Assembly (NCBI RefSeq): GCF_004799145.2
Contig: NW_021637613.1
Span: forward strand, 186,001-250,000
DNA: 64,000 nt
Reading direction: 5' to 3'
From: Neltuma alba
Lineage: Eukaryota > Streptophyta > Magnoliopsida > Fabales > Fabaceae
Shown one piece after another: positions 12,592-24,512 of this stretch. A program made the position numbers and the translations under genes. Positions within the stretch are counted from its first letter, which is position 1. Each line of letters opens with the position of its first letter. The notes under the pieces were generated by a model that saw nothing but the letters and a program-made list of their open reading frames with translations, was not told the DNA's origin and did no database searches.

Positions 12592-13338
12592 CCGATGACA
12601 TCAAAGGATATAGGAGAATCCAACTATAGACTTCCATCTCACACTGGTAACCCGATATTGATAGCTTTCAAGTTACTGAAAGGGGTCTCGGCATTCTGCT
12701 GCTGAGAAGACAATGTTTTTTGGATACCATCTCTTTAATTTTTCTTTTATCATTTGCATAACATTTTAATCTAATCAAAAGATTGGATTCCAACTTTTAT
12801 AGCATACATAAATTGTTAATATTTGCCGGGAATATAAATTGTTCCCAATAACTATTCTGAATTTTGTTGATTTCGTCAATAAACTTTAAAATGCGTTTAG
12901 TTTTATATTTGGGTTAAGTACTACAAAAATTATGAATTTTGAATGCTTAAAATCACAAATCATGAATTACTGAAAAAAATATGTTGTCATTTATTTTTTA
13001 AATATAGTCAATTACTATTAAAGTGTAGTAAATAAGAATTATTTGAAAATTTAAAATTTAAAAGATTTTTTGTGTGGAGATTTTCCTTGTAATTATATTT
13101 ATTATTGATCACTTGACTATTATTTTTCAATTAATAATAGTATAATTTTCCCCAATGAGACCCAAGAAAAGAATTCCAGCATCACTAATCCAAAGCCAAC
13201 TAGCCAAGTCATCACGGGTCTCTTCCTCGCGGTAGTTCTGAACTGCTGATACAGCATTCCTCCTCCTCAAACCCTAATTTGTGCCACCCAAAGTCCTCAG
13301 TCCTCATCGCCACCATCTCGCCTTCACTGCTCTAATTT

Positions 13339-13983
13339 ATGGCCGAAACCAAGAGCCCGGACGAACCAACATTCCCTACGAAGCGTAAGCCTGATATAAA
13401 CGGCGAAGATTCTCACGGTCATCAGAACAAAGCTCAAAAGCTCGAAACTCTAGAGGATAAGTCATTGGCCCCATCAAATGAACCGAAACACCACGAGGCC
13501 TCTTTAATTTCGAATCACAATGTTGATGTTCTTAGTTGTAATTGTTCTTCTGCCACCGACGAGAAAGTCGAAAAAGTTCAGTCCGATGTCGTCGCAGAGG
13601 ATGGGGGCGACGAAGGCGGTAATCCTGATCACGGTGGTGCTGAGGATGATGGGGACGAAGATGAAGACGGCGGCGGCGAAGAATCGAATGGAGAAGTTGT
13701 GGACCGAAAGGGAAAAGGCATTATGAGAGCTGACAAGGGGAAAGGGAAATTGATAGAAGAAGATGACGAGGACGACGAAGACAGCGATGACGACGACGAT
13801 TCCAGTGACGATGGGGTTGTTTCCGATGGTGACAGTGACCTGTCGGATGACCCACTTGCAGAGGTGGACTTGAATAACATCCTTCCTTCAAGGACTCGGA
13901 GGCGGACAATTCATCCCGGAGAATACATTGCTAATGATCCGGGGAATGATGACGATGATGAGAGTGATGATAGCGATATATAA
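13339..13983 (+). CDS. Acidic nuclear protein with CHZ histone-chaperone motif
   Basis: This is a single-exon gene of 214 residues. The first half is polar and low in complexity. Residues 84-160 are dominated by Asp, Glu and Gly, interrupted by a basic RKGKGIMRADKGKGK block at 123-137. Residues 171-190 read DPLAEVDLNNILPSRTRRRT, which fits the CHZ motif of yeast Chz1 (acidic stretch, then LAEID-x-NII and an RTR box). Chz1 is a chaperone for the H2A.Z-H2B dimer. The tail is again acidic (DDDDESDDSDI). A role in H2A.Z deposition is inferred from the motif only. The start is the first ATG after a pyrimidine-rich leader. No intron is needed. Confidence 0.75.
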   Translation: MAETKSPDEPTFPTKRKPDINGEDSHGHQNKAQKLETLEDKSLAPSNEPKHHEASLISNHNVDVLSCNCSSATDEKVEKVQSDVVAEDGGDEGGNPDHGGAEDDGDEDEDGGGEESNGEVVDRKGKGIMRADKGKGKLIEEDDEDDEDSDDDDDSSDDGVVSDGDSDLSDDPLAEVDLNNILPSRTRRRTIHPGEYIANDPGNDDDDESDDSDI

Positions 13984-15917
13984 GCCCGGAAGGTTAGTAG
14001 GAATTTTTAGAATTAGTTATTGGGATAGCTGTGTTGTAGATCGTGAGAACTTTCTGTTCTGGAAACAATGCGGTGATGTAATTTTCATTTTGATATTTCA
14101 ACTCTAATTAAGGAACTCCTCCACTTGCTGTTCCGCACCATGGCAGTTCGCTCATTCTATCGGTTTATACGTGCTTGAAAGTCACCGACAGTTTCGCACC
14201 GTATAACTTTACTGATACGATGGCTTGAGGTTATTGACTATTCGCTTTAATGTTTCCCAATTGTCAAAAAACTGCTACTTGACATCGTGGCAATTGAGTT
14301 CTTGGTGAGGCATTTCAGTGTAGGTTGAAGTATATTGGACTAATCACCAAACATTGCTGTCATTGCATGCATAACATAACAAGGACTGAACTGTCCCGAG
14401 TGATTAAATACTTGGAAATTGGGATGAAATGAGAACCTTTTCAGGCGAAGGAAAGAAGTCAGTAATTCTTGGTGTTTTAGAGATTGTTGTGGACTGTGAA
14501 TATTGCCATTCATGTCTCTTCTCTGAAGAAAAATCCATCACTAGTGACTCAATTTCCATTCTCTCGCCTTGTTTGTTTCTTTGAGCCGGCGGAATTGTTG
14601 TCCCCCTTCATTCGCCATTTTCTTGTATGTTTCTGTGAGCCTAACAGAATTGTCTGCCATCTTTAGTCCACCTTGGCTTTCTGCAATTGCATCTTCATAT
14701 TTTTCCATTTCATTCTCATTAGGGTCTACTGATAATTGTCTCTAGTTTGTACTTTTGTGGAGTTATTAAGCGCTGAGAGTAAGCTGTATTCTGATTTTCT
14801 AAATGTAAATATACAATTTCCATTGACCGTCCTTCAGCCCATCATATGAACTCTTGACAGCACATTTTTAGTTGCTCAAAACAAATATGTTTCCTTTCAC
14901 CAAAAAAAAAAAACAAATATGTTTCCACTGAAAGCCATAATCTTGCTGTGAATGTAACGTGATGTGTCATTTGCGGCATGGTTGTATGCTGTGAGTATAT
15001 AATTACTTTCCAACATACCATAGAATATTTTCCTTTCAATTGCTTTATATAATCAGGAAAGCAAACCTGTCAGCTGATTTTTTTGGATGTTTTCGCGTTT
15101 ATTGTGGAAATTGGTTCAGAGAGCTTTGGCAAGGCTAATGTGTATCTATCGTTATTGCAAGATCCTACGTGATAGAGGACTATCAACATTAGTTTTTAAT
15201 GCTTTGAGGATGATACTTTTTGAAGGGATTTATTTTCTCTAGTTGGCACAGGGTACTCTTCTCGTGGCTGTGTTTTCTGCCAAATCGTTTCCTCTTCAAA
15301 GAAAATGTTGGGCAATGTGAAAAAGAAAAAATGATGTTGCTTACAAAACTGTTCATTTTGTTACCTGCATTCTTTGCTGGACAAACTAATGGACGTCAGA
15401 TCGTCTTCCGTAATGCTTAGGGCCTGAAATCCGTATTGGACTACTGCTAGTACTGCCCCTCATTTTATAACAAATCGAACGGCTTCTTTTGAACTGGTAC
15501 CGACATTGCTGCTTTTAGCCCTATTACGATTCTACTGATGTGGATGCAGTAATCAACGGTGGTTCTCCATGCTTTATGAATCTCATGTTTAACCCAAATT
15601 TGTTAATAATTGGTTGATGTTGCAAGGAGGAAACATTTTGTTCCGGGAATGGGGTTTCGAAGTTTGCAAAGGAAACAACCGAATCAGTCAGTGGAACTTA
15701 GTGTGGGAAGAAATGATGCTCTTTAGTAAACCTTTTGTAAGATAAGAAAGCTTGATCAACGGATTTGCAGTAACTTCCCGTGAGAAGTCCCAATACATGT
15801 TGGCCAAATAACAAAGTTTTCTGTAAGTGTAGCTGCTTGTTGTTCAGTATAGTGACTCAGTGAGCATTCACTCTCCAAAAAATGTTGAAGTTTGAGAGAG
15901 GGGAATAAGCTCATTTA
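13984..15917. other. Spacer downstream of the CHZ-like gene
   Basis: The proximal few hundred bases are presumably 3' UTR. The rest has moderate base composition but no ORF with family resemblance. It contains a micro-insertion at 14880-14926. Nothing else could be assigned. Confidence 0.4.
14880..14926 (+). repeat. Micro-insertion: TTTCACC-A(n) between 15-bp repeats
   Basis: AACAAATATGTTTCC occurs at 14880-14894 and 14912-14926. The 17 nt between them are TTTCACC followed by ten As. A perfect 15-bp duplication around an A-tailed fragment is the hallmark of target-primed retroposition. Confidence 0.65.
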
Positions 15918-16051
15918 GGGGGTGTTTGGGTGAAAATTAAACCATGGTTTTAAAAGTGATTTTATGATGTACGAAGCAAATATGTGAAGGAGTTTGTCTC
16001 AATTTGCAGAAAAGTGTTTTAAAAGCAATTTTATCACTTGCCAAACACCCC
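15918..16051. mobile_element. Tourist-like MITE (PIF/Harbinger) with TTA duplication
   Basis: This 134 bp element begins GGGGGTGTTTGG and ends CCAAACACCCC, flanked on both sides by TTA (15915-15917 and 16052-16054). These ends and the TTA target are diagnostic of PIF/Harbinger-derived Tourist MITEs. The interior contains GTTTGTCTCAATTTGCAGAA, shared in altered form with the element at 58025-58160. Confidence 0.85.
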
Positions 16052-16054
16052 TTA

Positions 16055-17700
16055 GTGCGTTATAACATACGAAGTGTGAAGCTTTTACTTGGAATACTAT
16101 AGTGAATATGGGTATACAAGAAACTCTTTTTTACTTCAATCCCACCAAACGTGCAAGCTGGGCTATATTGTGCTTCACATGTATGATGGGAGTTGTGTTG
16201 GACCAATCGGAATCAGGCTCCTCCTAGTTTTAAAGTAGGAGAGCTGAGGAATGGGGAGTAGGGTTCGCTGTGGTTGATTTGCTCTTCTCTAGGCGCATGT
16301 ATGCATGTTTCTGCAAATGCCAAAAATTGGTCATCCGCAATAGCAAGTGCGTGCTTGCTTGGGGAAGTTTCTTCGGCCTTTCTTGGGCCGATAATAATGG
16401 GTAGGAGATGGGAATTGTGGAAGACAATTTTGGAGGGAAATTTGATTTCTGGTTTCAACTGGAATCTGTAAGGCCCACTTCAATTTGACTGTTACTGTTG
16501 AGAGCGATTTGTTTTCCTTTTCGGAAGCATAGGTCCCGGGTGCCTGAAATGGCCCCTTCACCGGAACCTTTATGATGCCGAGGGTTACCGTAAACGATCA
16601 CTCCGCCTCGCCCTTGTGCAGCTGTGCCGGATCCATACATTCCACTGGCGGGGCTATTCTGAACGACTTGTATCATCACGTGTATAAGGTTTACTTAGAA
16701 TAACGTTATTACAATTCAGAGACTTCACTTGATACTTGCAATCCATCCGAACACACGCGATCATCCATCGTAAAACTAATTGACCATTACAATATCCTGT
16801 TCTGTTGAGTTTTGGCTTTTGAGCTCTGCGCTCTCATTTCTTTGCCTTTTATCATAAACACTTGAGTGGGTGACGTCACCACAACCATTTCTGGGGTCCT
16901 CCTCTATCTAATCCTCATCCTATCCGTTCCTTCCCTATTCATCTGAGACCATGAGACCCACTTGGCATTTTGTTGGCCTTGCGGTTTCGCTCGTTAGTTG
17001 TTAGATTCAGTGTGGGGCAGGTTTCAGGCAACAAAATGGGACATCATATGTTCCTGTTTCATTGCCCCACCCTGGGACACAGTCCTGGGTTCTATCCTAT
17101 TCCCCGGATTAGTCATCTATCTCATAAATGCAGGACCATCCTGCGATTTTCACGCGTCATGATACCGCATGCTGCCCCATCCATGGATCTCTCCGTGTCA
17201 TTAAATCAAACAGAACACTTTAGGTCAATTCACACTAAACATAAATAAACACTTACCTTTTAATCTGTTTACACACCTGTCAGTGCATAAAACGGCCTCC
17301 TTTCCACCATTCATTCATTTCTATTGATGCTTTTATACATAGGTAAATAACTGAGAATCATTTTCCAGGTTCGGGTCCCAGAGTTGTATATATAGACTCC
17401 AGAGATCGGATAAACATTATAATAGTTCAAGTGCTCATGTACTTTTATATGGCTGCAAATTCTAGCTAATCATTGAAGAGGCAATATGAAAAATGAAGAT
17501 CATCGGTAGTGGTCGCCTCTGTTTTTGTTTTTTTCCTATAAAAGTATAGTCTCCCTGGTTAATGTGTAAATACCTGAGGTCTCGCCGCCAGTTTGTAGCA
17601 GTCTTCTGCAACAGGTTTTTTTTCCGTTGAAATGCTCAGAGTTAGAGACAGAATTAGCCAAGGCAGAATCATTGGTGAGCCTTTTTCAAATAACACATTG
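16055..17700. other. Spacer with an unassigned minus-strand ORF
   Basis: A minus-strand ORF at 16455-16679 (74 codons, Gly/Ser-rich, GC-richer than the surroundings) has no recognisable domain. Overlapping shorter ORFs exist on both strands. No promoter, intron or family match was seen, so I do not call a gene. The remainder to 17700 shows nothing identifiable. Confidence 0.35.
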
Positions 17701-17936
17701 TCTCCGATCCTAAATATAAAAATTAGTTGACTAATTCGAGTAGATTAACAAAATAAATTAAATTAGTTATTTGTAATAAATATGTGTTGTCTTTTCTAAA
17801 ATATTTTTATTAATCAAATATATTGACTATTTAAAAAAATAGATAAATATAAAAAATAAAATGAATTAAAATCTTGTATTTAAAATTAAAATAAAAATTA
17901 AATAAAGTCTTATATTAATAATTAAAAATAGTATGG
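17701..17936 (+). mobile_element. Degenerate family A Stowaway-like MITE
   Basis: It carries TCCGATCCTAAATATAAAAA at the left and the family interior (TTAGTTATTTGTAATAAAT, then TTGTCTTTTCTAAAATATTT) in the orientation of the copy at 10091-10348. The right end is eroded, so the limits are approximate. Confidence 0.6.
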
Positions 17937-18247
17937 AATAGAGTAAGTAACGGCGGCATGAATAGCCCATGATCTGAGGCCTCGATGTCAAGAGAAAAGG
18001 AACCGTCTGCGTATGAGATGAGGTGTTGGGCGCTTTTTAAGAGGGATAACGTTAAGAATGGGGCAGCGAAGTAAGAGGAGTTTAATAATCGTGTGGGGTG
18101 GTTAAATAAAGATGTTGGCCTGGTTTTAAAAAGGTCAAATGTGCCAATAGTAAAGGGGCACGAGTCACGAGTCAGAAGCTGCGCACGCAGCCGGCTTTCA
18201 TGATTTGTGAAACCATGTCGCGAGCCACTGGCAATAAAAATTGTGGG

Positions 18248-18901
18248 TAGGTTTGGATGAGTTATTAGAAAAGTAACTTATTAAAAAAATAGTTTTTGAA
18301 AAAATAAAGTTAGAAAAAAACTAAATTAGATAAGCTAATTGTATTTGGATTGGAATTCAGAAAAACTAGTTTGTAAAAGTGATATTGATAAAAAATTGTT
18401 TGGATTATAGTTAAGTAAAAAAAAGTTTGGTTGTAAAATGACCAAAATGGGTATGACTTTTAATAAATAATGAAACATGATTAAAAAAATAATTTCACAT
18501 AATACAATAAAATTAAAATAATTTAATATGAAGAAGTTAAATTTAATGAGTGGATTAAATTTTAAAACTTTAGAGAAATCATAAAAGATATTTTAAATAT
18601 AAAAACGAAACATGAAAAAATAAAAGTATATTTCTAGGAGCATATTTAAAACAAAAGTATATTTCTAACTTATATATTACTTTCAACTGATTTTAACTGA
18701 TTTTTTTTGTTATCTACAAATTAGTTATTTGAAATTTATAATAAGAATCAAAGGACATAATAAATTTTTTAACTTTTTCTCTCTCTATGTTTTAAAAACT
18801 ATAAGTCATAAGTTATAAATCATAAGCCGTTAATTTTAGCTTATAGCTTATTATAGCTTTTTATACAAAAGTCCGATTGTAGAAAAGCCCATCCAAACAG
18901 T
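18248..18901. mobile_element. Putative TIR element with TTTGGATG ends
   Basis: The left end reads GGTTTGGATGAGTTATTAGA. The right end reads, on the other strand, GTTTGGATGGGCTTTTCTAC. The interior is very AT-rich and has inverted ATAAGCTATAA/TTATAGCTTATTA motifs near 18800-18860. No ORF is present. No convincing target duplication was found, so the superfamily is open. Confidence 0.4.
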
Positions 18902-20237
18902 ATTATTATGTCAATCAAGCTTATAGTGCTTATAAACTATTTATAAGCCCAAAATAATCGATGCCAAATAGGCACTATAAGAGAGGAGTTTTTTTTTTCT
19001 TTTTTTTTTAATAAACAAAATTTTAGTTGAGTTGGTCCGGTAACTCATCATAATCAGGACCAGGCTTACAGAGAGTACTCGCTCATCAACAAAATTTTTA
19101 TATTAATAGTAGAATTAAAACTTATAACTTTATAAATTATGAGCCAATTTTTTTCTATACTTGCTTTCTGTGCTTTCTGGATTAAAACAATGGTCCCATC
19201 TATAAATCAAATTATAGATTATTAAATTTTTTAACATTAAGTCGGTTGCAATTTATTTTTAGACGGAATTGACCAGTCTTCAAAGTGGGTACGTAGGGTG
19301 GCCCACCGTCACATGGCCCGAGGGAGGTCCACTTTCATTAGCACTGTTTCCACGTTAGAGAAATTTTAAGGAATGATTGAATTGAATGGATAAAAATAAA
19401 AGAGCAGTCTATTTTTATTTTTAAATGTGCACTAATACTTTCTGATATCATTTATAACAATATTAATTATGACACAAAAGCTATCTAACGATAATTTTTA
19501 AAGTTGATAACTTGATATCTATAAAATTTTAAAAAAATTGCAACTTTTAACTTTGTTATTTCCTAAAATTAATGATCGCGATTAAAACAAAATCTCTAAG
19601 AAGAAAAGTATACCAGCAATTTGTTGTAATTAAGGAAAGAGAACCTTGAAAAAAAGATAATCACCACGTTTGTCATGTATGTATAGGACTAAAAATGACT
19701 TGAAAACTTTGCCCGATAATATGATATACCTGTATGATTTTCAATATTATCACAACGGTGAATATTCTATATGTTTTCAAAGTAATCAAAATGCTTCTCA
19801 GCTTGGCCATATTAATAAATTAAAATGTCTAGAGCACCTTGCAATGGAGGGTCTGCATTTGCCGCCCTGCTTTCTTTCTTTATTGTTTTTCCAAGCCACG
19901 GGGAGCAAATTATATAATTGAGACTGTGTGTCTTTTATGCATTTTTAGAAAGGGATTGAGGGAAAATATAAAAAAGGTGATGGATATGTAACTTTGGTTA
20001 CGATTTAATCCAACGATGATTGGGTGGCGGGGTCTTTCAAGCCTCATGCCACTTGAAGCAGCATATCATATCGCAACTTCTCAATAATTTGGAATTGTGA
20101 TATATAAACATATTTATATAATTTGAGGTAAAAATCTTCTCACATATTTATATTATATTTCAAACAAGTCCTTGGCCTTCGTGGATAATAAATATTTTAA
20201 AAAAAGTTCATTCAATATTAAAATTGCAAACCACATA

Positions 20238-20500
20238 CTCTTCTGGTCTTATTTATAAGGTAGAGAGAGAAGATATTTTTTGGTCATATTTATAAGACAC
20301 TGAGAGAAATTTTTTATATTGATGTATAATTTTATCCCTTATTTATTATTGCATTGATTTTGTTTACACGAGTTACAATGCAAATTAAATAGGAGTAAAG
20401 TTAAAAAATTATTAAATTTTAAATGAGAGCCAGTAAAATTTAAATTTTTCTTGATTTATGTGAAACATATTGAAATGTCTTATGGATAAGACCAAAGGAG
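20238..20500. mobile_element. Stowaway-like MITE, family B copy 1
   Basis: This 263 bp element is flanked by TA. Left end CTCTTCTGGTCTTATTTATA; right end, reversed, CTCCTTTGGTCTTATCCATA. The interior has GTAGAGAGAGAAGATATTTT and, further in, ATAATTTTATCCCTTATTTA. The same interior recurs at 31439 and 33386. Confidence 0.75.
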
Positions 20501-20609
20501 TACTTTCATTATTCAATGTGAAATTTGGCTGACGACTTTATTTGCATTTAACTTTGTTGTTGTATGAGATGGACTTAAAAGGGCAAAACATTTTACTTTT
20601 TTTTTTTTA

Positions 20610-20702
20610 AGAAGTAAATCATGTTTCGAGAGATGAAATTGGAGAAAAGACAACCTTTTTTTTTTAGAAGTAAATTATGTTTCGAGAGATGAAATTGGAG
20701 AA
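20610..20702. repeat. Direct duplication, about 37 bp, separated by a T-run
   Basis: Two copies starting AGAAGTAAAT(C/T)ATGTTTCG and ending AAATTGGAGAA lie at about 20610-20646 and 20666-20702. Each is preceded by a run of ten or so Ts. It could be a tandem duplication with a period of 56 bp, or a long target duplication around a T-rich insert. Confidence 0.7.
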
Positions 20703-20948
20703 GAGAGGGTGATACGGGAAGTGTGTGAGTGGGATTATTTAGCCGCGAGATGAGGATAATCCCAAGAGGTCAGTTTAAACCCAACATGATCAGGCTATCA
20801 CGGAAAGTGTCAATTCATTTATTTGGGTGCGAGGGGCGGCTCTCAGGAACAATAATAATGCTCTGTCCTTTCACCTAAATCTGCTCATCGGATGGAGCCT
20901 ATCAACTGGGAATCTCATAGTGGCCAAACTAATTAGTGGCGTTCTAGT

Positions 20949-21003
20949 ACTGAATAGAATGTTTTGGCCAACAAAAAAGAAAAAAAGAACTGAATAGAAT
21001 GTT
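20949..21003 (+). repeat. Micro-insertion: TTGGCCAAC-A(n) between 15-bp repeats
   Basis: ACTGAATAGAATGTT is present at 20949-20963 and 20989-21003. The 25 nt between them start TTGGCCAACAAAAAAG and continue as an A-rich run. The flanking duplication is perfect. It belongs to the group of GGCC-A(n) micro-insertions. Confidence 0.75.
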
Positions 21004-23980
21004 GTGTTCCTAAATTTCAGCTTTTCCCTTATTTCTCTTCTTTTTTTTGTTTCAAACAAAAAAATAATCAATTCTCTCTTGGTTATCCTGTTCCTGAGAA
21101 GGCAACAACATGCATGGAATAGAATAGTTCTGAACTTGGTAAGAAAACAAGAGAGTTGTGGTAAACTAACCTCAGAACTGCAAAGTGGCTTTGGACTGGA
21201 ATGGGGGGAAAAATGGCTATAAGAGCATAATAATGTCATGGACCACAATTATGTGATACATATACATACACGGTGCAGTAAATCAGTAACAAGAGGGGGG
21301 CTGGCATAAAAACAACCGCGGATAGGAAGGAATGATTAGGTTAATTATACTCACTTAATTATTAATATCGGGAAGGGGCATGTGACATATGCAGTGAGAA
21401 CAAAGGTAATTAGGTAATTAGTGAATTCCAAAGCTAAAAAGAGGGGACTGGTGTGGAATGTGTGGACCAAATCAAAGTGTTCATGACATTGGCGGAGGAA
21501 AACCATGTTGAAAATGTTGGAGGACGTGGCATTCAAGTGAGTCAAAGAGATGAATGATTATGAAAGATATATCTCAGAAGCAGTAATAATAATATTACAA
21601 AAAAAGGGTCAATGCGTGAATCATCATACAGCTTAATTTAGCTCACTCCCTTGCAACTTGTTTCTAACAAACACTCAATTCATCTAAAAAAGCATCATTT
21701 TCTATATATATATATATATATATATATTCTCCCACCACATACATATAAATCCCCATATATTCTCCAAAACATCAAAACCCTCGTTCCCCATAGACCCCAG
21801 CAACAGGAAAATATTTACTACCTTTCTATATGTACATTAGAGGTACATCATTAAGCATTTATTAATGGAGGAAGACACAGGAGAATGGTATTGGTAGGAT
21901 TACAGTGAGAGACGGTAGGCATGCATCGATGTGAAGCAGTGCATGGGGACAGAAACCCTGCTTTTATAAATGGACAGAGACACACAAGTACTCCATTGAA
22001 GTTGAAATTAATTTCACACATCACAACTGAGATATGCTGAGACTGTACTTGTACTACTTTGCTCGACTCTTGGTACAATCTTCAGTTCCAAACAGTGCCA
22101 TCTTCTTCAATTATTTGTGCTTCCTGCTGCTCCCTCGATCTCCATTATTTATGCATCGGACCGATCAGTAGATATTCCTCCGCAAATAATTTTCTCTCTG
22201 CTTTTATTTTTTTATATCCTCAGAAACAAACACGCTCTGGCCCTCCCACCATTATTGCCGTATTATTCCAAAACAGTCCATTTCTTATGATGCGTTGCCC
22301 TAATCAAACAAAAGCTCTCTCTTTCGCGTCGAAGTCTGTACGGTTTCTCTCTCTCATGGGCTTGCCATCAGTGTTGATGGGATTGATGAGAGAGAAACAT
22401 AACGGAGGACGTGTCTGAATCCCAAGGATAAGATTTATTACAATATAATTTATATTATAATATAGGGTTTATATTTAAAATACCATGTAAATGGTATAAA
22501 AAATTAAAAATCACTTTCATGCAGTATAGTTATATACCATCCTTTGATATGCAGGGAAATGAGTTCGAACTTTGAAATTTGAAGCACCGCTGGGCTGAGA
22601 AACCTTAGCGTTGATGCATAAATGGAGGAAAATATTGACATGGAAAGAAATTAATAAAATTTTAGTTCCTTTTTTATATAAAAAAAACTATTTATTGGGT
22701 TCAGACGAATAAAGCTCGGGACTTTTGTGTTCCCGATGGAGGAAGGATGAGGCGGGGAGAATCCGCGAAACAATGTGATGTTGGCGCGTGGGGAGGATGA
22801 CGATTAACGAGGTACGGAGGTGATTTTTTTTAGGGGATTAATTAAAATATTAAAATAGTTTAAAACTATATAAATAAATGGACAGAGAGAGCGCATCACA
22901 TGGGGGATTAAATTAATATAAATGGAGCAATTTGATTGGTTAAGTGAATAAATGAGGTGGCAGTCTTGGAATGCCGAGAATTTCTGTTTTTGTCAGCATC
23001 ATTTTCTGTTCATCTCAGAATTTCCCATTTATGTGCCTAGAATGGATTTATTTCCCAATCATTAAAATGCCCTCAGACATGCCTATTTTCATTTTTTAAA
23101 TATTTAATTTCTTATTTTTAAAATTAACATGCAAGGAGCAGAGAGATCAACATCAAAGACACAATTTCGGCAACCAGATTTTGAGGGATAACTGGCAAGA
23201 TTTATTACGATTAAGCCTAAAGAATGGTTTCATAATTCATAGAATTTAGCCGTCTCAGTATATCATTTCTGTATACAGTACTATTTTTCCACGTGTACAG
23301 TTACAATTTTTATAAATTTGTGGCAGAATCAGCAAAAAAAAAATAATTGTACTCACTCCATATGGTTGGTTGACAGCTGTCATGGTAGGGCAAAAACTGG
23401 CGTCACGGTCGCATGATAAAAATATGGTGGTCAAATGCCGCGAGTTTTTTCACTCGCCGAGGGGATTCATAATGACAACTCGCCTAATTGAAAGACCAAA
23501 AAGTTATGGCATTTACGTAGTTTTATGACGAAAGCTGGGGCGATTATGTAGCGAGTTGCTTTCCGATTTTCGCATGTCTTGTATCTCTGGGTCTCTTTTT
23601 CTAGCTGGAGGGTGGAGACTTTTGCAGATGAGGCTCCCTTGGAAAGCAGTGATAAGGACGCATGCATGCTCATCCTGCCGACGGTCAAGATTCTCTCAAT
23701 CCCCACAAGAAACATCGGCGCCTACCGTTCGATTCAAAGCTCTGGCTCAACCACACTGTCATGGGGTAACCATGGTCAGTTAGTCCAAACATTTGGGTTG
23801 AGCTTTGTTCTCTGACTGAATTCAGCTTTGACATGGGCATGTGAGGGGGAGGCACTTAGAGAGAGAGAGAGGAGGGACTGGTTTGTTAAGCTCCCGCTTG
23901 GAGTGGTTTTTAGGCTGTAGAATACCATTTGTGGGAATTATAGATTCTGATATCTATTAGCTCCGTCTTTCCTTTTCTTC
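21004..23980. other. Spacer upstream of the AFB2-like gene
   Basis: No gene is supported here. The stretch includes a (TA)n run at about 21702-21727 and a 56-nt hairpin at 22343-22398. Short ORFs on both strands show no family resemblance. GA-rich sequence near 23858-23875 and a TATATATCC motif at about 23986 belong to the probable AFB2-like promoter. Confidence 0.4.
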
Positions 23981-23985
23981 AATGT

Positions 23986-23994
23986 TATATATCC
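23986..23994 (+). promoter_or_regulatory. Probable TATA box of the AFB2-like gene
   Basis: TATATATCC lies about 520 nt before the ATG at 24513. Transcription starting some 30 nt downstream would give a leader of nearly 500 nt with pyrimidine-rich stretches (24100-24200). TIR1/AFB leaders are commonly long. This is motif-based only. Confidence 0.4.
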
Positions 23995-24512
23995 AACGTC
24001 ATCATCACCATTTCATTTGCAGATGATTGGTCACTCCGTATGATTTTCCTGTTGTTCTCTTCTTCGGAATTTCAGCCCCCCCTTTGCCTTTAAGAGAATT
24101 TCTGCCCCTTCTTTTTTTGGCGTTTCTACCACTTCTAGCAGATCCAGGCCGGGAAATCTTAAATCTCCACTCTTTTTTTTTTTTTTTTAATTATAGTCCC
24201 TTTGGCTTTGTGAAGTTTTTAGATCTCCCCCCTGTTGTAGAGTTGAAGTTATTTCGTGAATGTGATTGGAGAGATCTTGTTCATTCTCTCTTCTTTCGCC
24301 CGAGATCTGACTTTCCATCGTTTTTCTCTGCTATTGTCTCGAATATCAGGGTTTGGATCTTGGGTCTGTTATTGTGATTTGGGACTTCCGAGAAAGTAGT
24401 TTCAACATATCTGCTTCTTTTACGTCTCTGTAGAACCTTTTTTTTTTAACCTTAGGAATATGAATACTTTCTGTGAGAGTTGTGGAATCTGGATCGCGAA
24501 GTAGGGAAAAGG

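Noticed and set aside
22059..22418. 119-codon plus ORF and the opposing minus ORF at 21851-22078
   Set aside because: No recognisable motif, no splice partners. Length is explicable by chance.
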